Shown here in pieces: positions 31,155 through 38,563 of a stretch of 64,000 nucleotides of DNA; position 1 is the first letter of the stretch, and each line of letters opens with the position of its first letter. Location: assembly GCA_964536015.1 (NCBI GenBank), contig CAZHVS010000003.1, forward strand, positions 62,001 through 126,000. The letters run 5' to 3'. The notes below the pieces were generated by a model that saw nothing but the letters and a program-made list of their open reading frames with translations, had not been told where the DNA came from and did not search any database. Made by a program: the position numbers and the translations under genes. This DNA comes from CAZHVS01 sp964536015 (GTDB lineage Bacteria > Bacteroidota > Ignavibacteria > Ignavibacteriales > Ignavibacteriaceae).

Positions 31155-32503
31155 ATAAAAAGAAAAGATATGAAAGACCAATAATTAATAAATACTATGC
31201 TGGTTATATGAACAAATTTGGTACACGCTCGATGATGCCAGCAAAAACAGAACTTGAAGGAATTCCTGTAAAAGATCTTATAGGCAAATATGGCTCTCCA
31301 TTATTTGTTATGAGTGAAAAACAAATCAGACAAAACCTTAGGAATGCAATAAGAATTTTTAAAACCCGTTATCCTAAAGTTCAGTTTGCATGGTCATACA
31401 AAACTAATTACCTTAATGCAGTGTGTTCTATTCATCACCAGGAAGGTTCCTGGGCTGAAGTGGTTAGCGAGTTTGAATATGACAGAGCACGCAAACTTGG
31501 TATCAAAGGAGAAAATATAATTTTTAATGGACCAGATAAAAGTATCGATGCATTAAGAAAAGCTATAAAAGAAAAAGCAAAGATACACATCGACCACTTT
31601 GATGAACTTTATGATATAATTGAAATATGTGATTCGGAAAACCTGAAAGCTAAAGTCGCAATTAGAGTTAATATGGATGTAGGGGTTTATCCTAAGTGGG
31701 ATAGATTTGGTTTTAATTACGAAAATGGTGAAGCGTGGCAGGCAATCAAAAGAATTATGTCTCAGAAAAATCTTGATTTAATTGGACTTCACACTCATAT
31801 TGGAACTTATATGATGAGTGCTGAAGCATATAGAATTGCTGCAGTTAAATTAGCTACTCTAGCAAAATCAATTCAGCAGGAGTTCAATAAAACAATTGAT
31901 TATATAGATATGGGTGGAGGTTTCGCTTCTAATAATACTTTGATTGGTCAGTATTTACAAGCTGAAGAGGTAGTTCCAACAATTGAACAATTTGCAGAAG
32001 CAATTACTTCGGGGTTGTTTGAAGTTCAGCTTAAAGTAGATGAATTACCAACTTTAATTCTTGAGACAGGACGTGCATTGATTGATGATGCAGGTTATTT
32101 ACTATCGACTGTAATTGCAAATAAAAGATTATCTTCTGGCAGAAGAGCAATAATAATTGATGCCGGAGTAAACATTCTTTTTACAAGTTTCTGGTATAAA
32201 CATAAAATATCTCCAGCGCAGGAAAGTGGAAAACATTCTGAAGAAGGAACAATTTACGGACCTCTTTGTATGAACATTGATGTTATAAGAGAAAGCATAA
32301 CATTACCCGCTCTTAAAAAAGGAGATCATGTAGTTATTGAGAATGCTGGAGCATATGAAGTAACTCAATGGATGCAGTTTATAACTTTAAGACCAAATGT
32401 AATTATGATTATGGAAGATGGTTCTACCGAAATAATCAGAAAAGCAGAAACCCTTGATTACATTATGCAGCAAGAAGTAATTCCTGCTAAACTTCAGAAG
32501 TAG
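31151..32503 (+). CDS. PLP-dependent decarboxylase-like enzyme (fold III, diaminopimelate decarboxylase family)
   Basis: A 450-residue fold-III PLP enzyme. The Schiff-base lysine is K84 in FAWSYKTNY; HTHIGTYM and the glycine-rich MGGGFASN bind phosphate; YGPLCMNIDVI supplies the Cys and Asp of the second-subunit active site. It has about 40 extra residues at the N-terminus. Relatives decarboxylate diaminopimelate, ornithine/arginine or carboxynorspermidine. In this operon it may make an amine, or an amino acid unit, for the ATP-grasp ligase, or act on an attached residue. Substrate is not predictable from sequence. Confidence 0.88.
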   Translation: MNKKKRYERPIINKYYAGYMNKFGTRSMMPAKTELEGIPVKDLIGKYGSPLFVMSEKQIRQNLRNAIRIFKTRYPKVQFAWSYKTNYLNAVCSIHHQEGSWAEVVSEFEYDRARKLGIKGENIIFNGPDKSIDALRKAIKEKAKIHIDHFDELYDIIEICDSENLKAKVAIRVNMDVGVYPKWDRFGFNYENGEAWQAIKRIMSQKNLDLIGLHTHIGTYMMSAEAYRIAAVKLATLAKSIQQEFNKTIDYIDMGGGFASNNTLIGQYLQAEEVVPTIEQFAEAITSGLFEVQLKVDELPTLILETGRALIDDAGYLLSTVIANKRLSSGRRAIIIDAGVNILFTSFWYKHKISPAQESGKHSEEGTIYGPLCMNIDVIRESITLPALKKGDHVVIENAGAYEVTQWMQFITLRPNVIMIMEDGSTEIIRKAETLDYIMQQEVIPAKLQK

Positions 32504-32512
32504 TTTATTACT

Positions 32513-34657
32513 ATGCTGTTTTTAATAGATTCAATTCTTTATAGTTATGCTCAAATCTTTTTCTCGAACCGGAAATGGTTTGGAGCATTAGTACTTGCAA
32601 CAAGTTTTATTATCCCCGATCTTGGAATGATGGCTTTGCTTGGTGTGGTTATATCAAATACAACTGCATATTACCTAAAATTTGATGAAGCTAAAATCCG
32701 AAGCGGCTTTTATGGGTTTAATGGAATTCTTTTTGGTGCTGCTTCTGTTTACTATTTTGAATTGAATCTATTCCTGCTATTAATTATCCCCGTATTTATT
32801 ATAATAACATTTTTAATTGCTGCGGTTCTTGAAAATTATTTTGCGACAGCATTTAATTTACCCGGATTAAGTTTACCTTTTGTTATTTCCGTCTATATTT
32901 TTGTTATCTTCTTGTCAAATTACCATTTTATTACCTATAATCACGTAAAAGTAATTGATGAGAAGTTCTTTTCATTTTTGCCTGAGATGCTTAAAGGTTA
33001 CTTTAAAGCAATATCATTAATTGTATTTCAACCGAGTATATTAGCAGGAATACTTATAACCCTAGGCATTCTGTTTTTTTCAAGAGTGATGTTTGTATTA
33101 AGTATTGTTGCTTTCATTTGCAACGTTCTTTTTTTGAATATTATTATTCCTGAACAAAAAGATTACTTATTAATTCTTTCCGGATTCAACTCAATCCTTA
33201 CTGCATTTGCACTAGGCGGAAGTTTGATTATTCCATCAAGAAAAAGTTTTATGCTTGTAATTATTTCAACATTGCTTATTGTGATTTTTACTGCATTCTT
33301 TTCTAAGCTTTTACATACAACAAATTTGCCTTTACTTGTTTTACCGTTTAATTTTCTGGTACTTACAACAATTTATAGCTTGAAATTCAGGAAAGACCAA
33401 ACAGAGTTAGTACTTCTATACTTTGCTCCAGGTTCACCGGAAGAAAATTTTTATTACCACCAAAACAGGAAATCAAGATTTGAGCGGTTTAAATATTTCT
33501 TCCCCGAGTTACCTTTCTTCGGTGAGTGGTTTATTTCTCAGGGACACAATGGAGAATATACGCACAAAGATGATTGGAAGTATGCATTTGATTTTGTGGT
33601 TGTAGATAATAATCAGAAACAGTATTCAAATGAGGGTGATAATTTAAACGATTATTTCTGCTATAAGCTCCCTGTTGCTTCTCCACTCGACGGTGAAGTT
33701 GTGAAGGTTGTGGATAGTATTCCTAATAATGAAATTGGGAAGGTAAATATTGATAAGAACTGGGGGAATACAGTTGTAATAAATCATTATGAGGGACTTT
33801 ATTCTTCGGTCTCACATCTTGAACCTTCATCTGTAAAAGTAAAAGTTGGCGATAAAGTAAAACGCGGAGATTTAATTGCTTCCTGTGGAAACTCTGGTCG
33901 CTCTCCTTATCCGCATTTACATTTTCAATTCCAGACAAGTGATAAAATTGGAGATAAAACTTATCAATTTCCTTTCGCACACTTTTTAGAGAAGACTGAA
34001 GATGGATTTATATTAAATAATTTTACTTATCCAAAAGAAAAGACAATTGTACAAAATATTGAATTACACAAAGCAATAAACAATGCTTTTAATTTCAAAT
34101 TCGGAGATAAAATTAAGTTTGAATGCGAAACGCCTGATGGTAAGTGGACTGAAGAGTGGGAAATAAAAGTTGATATTTATAATACTCTTTATATTGAGTC
34201 ATCACGCAATGCTTTTGCTTATATCTATCCGACTAAGAAGGTATTTTACTTAAGCAGTTTTACAGGAAATAAAAATTCGGCATTACATTATTTTTATTTA
34301 ACTGCCACGCAAGTTCCTTTATGTTATATGCAAAACTTGAAATGGTACGATCACTATTCGGTGGCTCATTTCTCGGGTATTATATTAAGATATTTTGCAG
34401 AGTTCTTCCTGTTTGCTAAAAATCTTATCTCTGCATCTTCCGTGGCTTATTATAAGGAACTTCCAGAAGACAGCGAAGAATTTGTAATTAATAATTATAT
34501 TAACATTAAAGGAAGCGGTTTACTTGCTTTCTTTAAAAAGAATTTTAAAGGTGAGTTGAACATCGACAGCGATTCTAATATTAAATACTTTACCTTTTTT
34601 GAAAATGATGATCAAATATTTTCGGCAAAATTATTAAAAGAAGAGGATAAACAATGA
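32513..34657 (+). CDS. Urea-transporter-like membrane domain fused to an M23 metallopeptidase domain
   Basis: A 714-residue fusion. Residues about 1-300 form roughly ten membrane helices with urea-transporter-like features (SNTTAYYLKFDEAKIRSGFY, then GFNGILFGAAS). After a linker comes an M23/LytM-like zinc peptidase: His and Asp in THKDDWKYAFDF (about 351-362), the Gly-rich beta core VASPLDGEVVKVVD, and HLHFQF near 467-472. The last 200 residues have no recognised fold. The M23 part would face the periplasm, where relatives cut peptidoglycan cross-links. The combination suggests transport of a small amide or amine coupled to wall processing. It is followed by a TPR gene with a 4-nt overlap. 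Confidence 0.85.
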   Translation: MLFLIDSILYSYAQIFFSNRKWFGALVLATSFIIPDLGMMALLGVVISNTTAYYLKFDEAKIRSGFYGFNGILFGAASVYYFELNLFLLLIIPVFIIITFLIAAVLENYFATAFNLPGLSLPFVISVYIFVIFLSNYHFITYNHVKVIDEKFFSFLPEMLKGYFKAISLIVFQPSILAGILITLGILFFSRVMFVLSIVAFICNVLFLNIIIPEQKDYLLILSGFNSILTAFALGGSLIIPSRKSFMLVIISTLLIVIFTAFFSKLLHTTNLPLLVLPFNFLVLTTIYSLKFRKDQTELVLLYFAPGSPEENFYYHQNRKSRFERFKYFFPELPFFGEWFISQGHNGEYTHKDDWKYAFDFVVVDNNQKQYSNEGDNLNDYFCYKLPVASPLDGEVVKVVDSIPNNEIGKVNIDKNWGNTVVINHYEGLYSSVSHLEPSSVKVKVGDKVKRGDLIASCGNSGRSPYPHLHFQFQTSDKIGDKTYQFPFAHFLEKTEDGFILNNFTYPKEKTIVQNIELHKAINNAFNFKFGDKIKFECETPDGKWTEEWEIKVDIYNTLYIESSRNAFAYIYPTKKVFYLSSFTGNKNSALHYFYLTATQVPLCYMQNLKWYDHYSVAHFSGIILRYFAEFFLFAKNLISASSVAYYKELPEDSEEFVINNYINIKGSGLLAFFKKNFKGELNIDSDSNIKYFTFFENDDQIFSAKLLKEEDKQ

Positions 34658-35289
34658 AAAAAATAATTCTTCCCGGCGTTACTGTTTCTATTCTTATAAT
34701 TGTTTTTTTTGCAGCCAGAATTTTATCTCAGAAGCCTGATACAAAAATTACTGCATTTAATTCATCTTTAGAATATGAAAAGAAAGGTGACTATCAGTCC
34801 GCTATAAATCAACTGCTTAATATTTATAACGAAAATAAATCCAATTACTTAATAAACCTCCGTCTCGGATGGCTTTATTACTCAATTCAGGATAATGCCT
34901 CTTCAAAAAAATATTATAACACTGCGCTGGAAATAAACAGGCAAAGTGTAGAAGCTTTACTGGGACTTACATTTCCTCTTAGTGCTTTAAACGACTGGAA
35001 TGAAGTTAAAAAATGTTACGAAGAAGTCTTAAAACTTGACCCCAACAACTATACTGCTAACCTTAGGTTAGGACAAATTCATCTTAATAAGATGGAATAT
35101 AATGTTGCTAAAAAATACCTGGAGAAGGTTCAGGCCGCTTACTCAAGCTATTATGAGCCTAACCTTTCACTTGGTTATACTTACTACTATCTTGGTAATG
35201 TTAAAAAAGCCGAGGAATTATTTACCTATGCTCTGATGGTTAGCCCTAACGACTCGCTTGCAACAGCAGGAATGAAATTAGTAAAATAA
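34654..35289 (+). CDS. Membrane-anchored TPR protein
   Basis: A 211-residue protein with an N-terminal hydrophobic segment (residues about 4-24, signal peptide or anchor) followed by about five TPR repeats, for example VEALLGLTFPLSALNDWNEV and YEPNLSLGYTYYYLGNVKKA. It overlaps the UT-M23 gene by 4 nt and the next gene by 1 nt. It probably scaffolds the periplasmic side of the system. Confidence 0.85.
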   Translation: MKKIILPGVTVSILIIVFFAARILSQKPDTKITAFNSSLEYEKKGDYQSAINQLLNIYNENKSNYLINLRLGWLYYSIQDNASSKKYYNTALEINRQSVEALLGLTFPLSALNDWNEVKKCYEEVLKLDPNNYTANLRLGQIHLNKMEYNVAKKYLEKVQAAYSSYYEPNLSLGYTYYYLGNVKKAEELFTYALMVSPNDSLATAGMKLVK

Positions 35290-36137
35290 TGACCAACAAA
35301 ATATTACTTCTCATCGTTATCATTCTATCTTGTGATAGTTTGGCTGATTCGCTTTATGTAAGCCCTTCTTTTTATTATACATCCGGAAATTATTCGGATA
35401 AAAGTTCTTCGAATTCCTTTGCGTTTTATAATTCGCTTCAACTTTCGTTTAAAAATTATCTTATTAACAGTTACGATAACCTCTTAATTAAAACTTCGGA
35501 CTGGAATTACAAACAGCAAACCTTTTCTGCGGGAATTTACTCCGTTTATTTCCCTTACTTTTTTAAATTTAATTATTCACACATTAAGGGAGATTACAGA
35601 CTTAAAGATTATCCTGATTTTGATGAGTCTTCCTTAAATTATTCCGATTTCACAAATCTTTACAGTCTGGATTTTATTTACTACCAGAATTTATTTTATT
35701 TTGGTGCGGCTTTAACCTACCAGAATGCTATTGGCAAACTATCTATTAACCAGTTAGAAAAACAGCGTGTAGGGCAGATTACTTTAAGGCTTGAAAATAT
35801 TTTTTCTCCCGATATTTTTCTTTCCTTAAAACCCAATTATACTTTCTGCACCGATGGAAGAAAATTATTCTCACTTGCAGCAAAAATACATTATCTTATT
35901 TCTCCTTATTTGCTTGTTAAAGCTGGAGGTTTTGTAGGCAAGCGTGTTTACTATTTCGATACGGATTTGATTACCATTTTCAATCAGCCGCAAACACAAT
36001 ATTGGCAGGGATTTATTCAACTGGATTTCTTCCCTTCCCTTTTCTGGAAATTTACACTTAATTATCAGTACACTAAGTTCGAAACATATAAAATTAATTA
36101 TTTTACTGCCGGAGTAAAGACAGCTTTAGAATATTAA
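35289..36137 (+). CDS. Predicted outer-membrane beta-barrel protein
   Basis: A 282-residue protein with a signal peptide (ends SLADS) and alternating aromatic beta-strand segments across the whole length (for example YPYFFKFNYSHIKGDYRL and YWQGFIQLDFFPSLFWKF). A TPR gene followed by such a barrel recalls YaiO-type proteins, but I cannot confirm homology. It ends the tightly overlapping operon that begins at 29003; 84 nt follow before the next gene. Confidence 0.72.
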   Translation: MTNKILLLIVIILSCDSLADSLYVSPSFYYTSGNYSDKSSSNSFAFYNSLQLSFKNYLINSYDNLLIKTSDWNYKQQTFSAGIYSVYFPYFFKFNYSHIKGDYRLKDYPDFDESSLNYSDFTNLYSLDFIYYQNLFYFGAALTYQNAIGKLSINQLEKQRVGQITLRLENIFSPDIFLSLKPNYTFCTDGRKLFSLAAKIHYLISPYLLVKAGGFVGKRVYYFDTDLITIFNQPQTQYWQGFIQLDFFPSLFWKFTLNYQYTKFETYKINYFTAGVKTALEY

Positions 36138-36221
36138 TCTATTTTTTTCTTAAACGGACTAATATTCCTTCTCTTTTTGCCTTCTATTTGAATTTATTAT
36201 TGATAAATTTAAATTCAGAAT

Positions 36222-37508
36222 ATGAATTTTTTTTTCAGATATATTTTTCTCTTTTTGCTTGTATCTTCATCTGTTTTTGCACAGGGTACTTGGAAAAGAA
36301 TACTTAGTCCTACTACAAAAGACCTCAAACACTTATTCTTTATTGATAGCTTAAAAGGTTGGGTGGCAGGTGACTCCGGCACAATATTTAAAACTACCGA
36401 TGGATGCAAATCTTGGCAAAACCAATCCATTCAAACCGTGGAGCAAATCCGTGATATTTTTTTCCTTAATGATTCACTTGGTTGGGCGGTTAATTGGTAC
36501 TTTGATAACCCTATCGGTTCGGTTATACACATAACTTCTGATGGTGGGAACAATTGGCGAATGATTAAGTTCGATTACGATTTAGTCTTCCTTAGAACTA
36601 TCTTTTTTCTCGATTCTTTAAATGGTTTTACTGCCGGCGACCCTTACGGTATATATATGTCAAATGATGGAGGGTTTAACTGGTCTGCCGCATCTATAGA
36701 TTCTGGCTCGTTCACTCAATTTCCTAATTTGGACTTTGCTTTTCCCACCCGAAAGAATGGTTTTGCCTGCGGTGGATTCATGGACATGATTGGAACTATT
36801 TTACAAACTACTAACTACGGCTTAAACTGGCATGCCTATGGTGTTAGCAATGAACCGCTCCAAAAACTTTATGTGTTCGACTCATCTAAAATTTGGGCTA
36901 TTGGCGGCGACTTTGAGTTTGGTGCTGGAATTGTTCGAACATCCAATGCAGGTTTAAGCTGGGAATATGAAAGCTTACAATCATTTGGTATGGCTACTGC
37001 AATATCTTTCCGAACTCCAAAAGAAGTATGGTGTCCGCTTGGATTCTCTGCAATTCTTATTAACTCAATTGATTCTGGCAGAACCTGGAGAGAATATTTC
37101 TCCCCCGATAGTGCAGGAATTTACGACCTTGTATTTACTGATTCACTGCACGGTTACGCCGTTGGCGACAAAGGATATATTTACAACTATGTCCCCAAAA
37201 TTTCTTCCGTAGAAAATAATTTCAATCAACTTACAGAAAAAAATTTCTTCCTCTTTCAGAATTTTCCTAACCCATTCAACCCTTCTACAACTATAAAATT
37301 TTCTGTTAACAACAGGCAGAATGTCTCTATTGCCCTTTACGATATTTTAGGCAACGAAGTTGCTCGTCTTCTTAATGAAGAAAAACCTGCCGGCATTTAT
37401 GAAATAAATTTCTCTGCAAATAATTATAATTTACCTTCCGGTATTTATTTCTGCAGAATGTTTGCGGCTGCTTTTAGCCAGATGAGAAAATTTATACTCA
37501 TAAAATAA
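36222..37508 (+). CDS. Type IX secretion-sorted BNR/YCF48-like beta-propeller protein
   Basis: A 428-residue secreted protein: signal peptide (ends SVFAQ), six or so repeats of the YCF48/BNR type (GWVAGDSGTIFKTTDGCKSW, GFTAGDPYGIYMSNDGGFNW, GYAVGDKGYIY), then a C-terminal sorting domain with QNFPNPFNPSTTIKF and a FlgD-like fold ending KFILIK. It should be a surface or released propeller with unknown ligand. It may be co-transcribed with the operon before it or have its own promoter. The palindrome array at 37561-37820 lies in its 3' region. Confidence 0.88.
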   Translation: MNFFFRYIFLFLLVSSSVFAQGTWKRILSPTTKDLKHLFFIDSLKGWVAGDSGTIFKTTDGCKSWQNQSIQTVEQIRDIFFLNDSLGWAVNWYFDNPIGSVIHITSDGGNNWRMIKFDYDLVFLRTIFFLDSLNGFTAGDPYGIYMSNDGGFNWSAASIDSGSFTQFPNLDFAFPTRKNGFACGGFMDMIGTILQTTNYGLNWHAYGVSNEPLQKLYVFDSSKIWAIGGDFEFGAGIVRTSNAGLSWEYESLQSFGMATAISFRTPKEVWCPLGFSAILINSIDSGRTWREYFSPDSAGIYDLVFTDSLHGYAVGDKGYIYNYVPKISSVENNFNQLTEKNFFLFQNFPNPFNPSTTIKFSVNNRQNVSIALYDILGNEVARLLNEEKPAGIYEINFSANNYNLPSGIYFCRMFAAAFSQMRKFILIK

Positions 37509-37560
37509 TTTTTCAGCCCTGCTAAGAAAAATATCTATCCATATTTTTTTATTTTAAGTC

Positions 37561-37820
37561 TGATATTTTGAAACTAAAGGCATATTTATTTTTTTGTTAG
37601 CTTAGTTTCTTAAACTAAGTATAAAAATCTTTTGCTGAAGGCTTAGTTTCTTAAACTGAAGGCAAAGAAAATCATTTATGGCTTTAGTTTCTTAAACTAA
37701 GGGCAAAATAATTTAATTATGACTTTAGTTTCGGAAACTGGGCTTAAAAATAAACTTAAATGAGGTTAGTTTCTTAAACTAAGTATTCAGCAAATTGAAT
37801 TTGGAGTTAGTTTCATTTTA
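37561..37820. repeat. Tandem array of about seven palindromic units, period about 41 bp
   Basis: Five clear units near 37601, 37642, 37682, 37723 and 37765 and two half-units near 37570 and 37805 share the core TTAGTTTCTTAAACTAA. Starts are spaced 40-42 bp. Each core can fold into a 7-9 bp hairpin with a CTT or CGG loop. The 20-25 nt between cores is AT-rich and only loosely alike. It fills most of the 395-base gap between the convergent genes at 37508 and 37904; the rest of the gap shows no other feature. Confidence 0.85.
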
Positions 37821-37903
37821 GGAAAGGGTTTCAGATTTTTTTTACCGTGTTCAAGTCTTATTAAAACAAGAAATGAGCAAGGAAGCAGGTCATCAAAAAA
37901 AAG

Positions 37904-38563
37904 TTAGATGACCATAGTTCTAAGTTCGCCTATGTGCTCAATAGAAGCGAGTATTTTGTCTCCTTTTTCCACTTTGCCAACGCCTGCGGGCGTTCCGGTA
38001 AAAACAAGGTCGCCTTCTTCCAGCGTCATAAGAGATGAGATGTAACTTACAAGCTGAGCGGGTTTATAAATCATTTTCCAAAGGAAATCGTGCTGCTTAA
38101 CAGAATCATTAACAGCAAGCGAGATGAATTCGTGCATTGAGATAGTGTATTTCTCTTTGAGAATAAAATCTGAGACCACAGTGGAAGTGTCGAAGCACTT
38201 GGCAATAGTCCACGGGTTACCTTTTTCTTTAAGCTGGTTCTGTACGTCCCGCAATGTCATATCAAGCCCCACGCCATATCCGATAATAGCATCTTCGGCT
38301 TCAGTTTCTGAAACGTTCTTAATATTTTTTCCGATAAGGAGGACTAATTCTACTTCGTGTTGTAAGTTGTTTGAAAATGTTGGGTGGATAATATATTCCG
38401 CCGAGTGAATTAAGGATGAAGATGGTTTTAGAAAAATTACGGGCTTTTCATCCTGAACGTTGCCTAATTCTTTTATATGGTCGGTATAATTTCTTCCTAC
38501 ACATACAATTTTTCCGACTTCATATTCAAGATTTTTTTTGCTGATTTTAATTGAATGTTTCAT
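37904..38563 (-). CDS. Fumarylacetoacetate hydrolase family protein (acylpyruvase-like)
   Basis: A 219-residue FAH-fold protein with the metal ligands of the family: HEVELVLLIGKN (two Glu), GYGVGLDMTLRD (Asp), and the closing GDLVFTGTPAGVGKVEKGD motif. Its length matches short FAH proteins such as YcgM, which hydrolyse acylpyruvates or decarboxylate oxaloacetate. It lies after a DUF5686 gene with an ATGA overlap, an association I cannot explain. Confidence 0.92.
   Translation of the reverse strand: MKHSIKISKKNLEYEVGKIVCVGRNYTDHIKELGNVQDEKPVIFLKPSSSLIHSAEYIIHPTFSNNLQHEVELVLLIGKNIKNVSETEAEDAIIGYGVGLDMTLRDVQNQLKEKGNPWTIAKCFDTSTVVSDFILKEKYTISMHEFISLAVNDSVKQHDFLWKMIYKPAQLVSYISSLMTLEEGDLVFTGTPAGVGKVEKGDKILASIEHIGELRTMVI

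Noticed and set aside
37561..37820. The palindromic array as a CRISPR
   Set aside because: Repeats of about 19 bp are too short and variable, spacers of about 20-25 nt are too short and AT-rich, and no cas gene is near.
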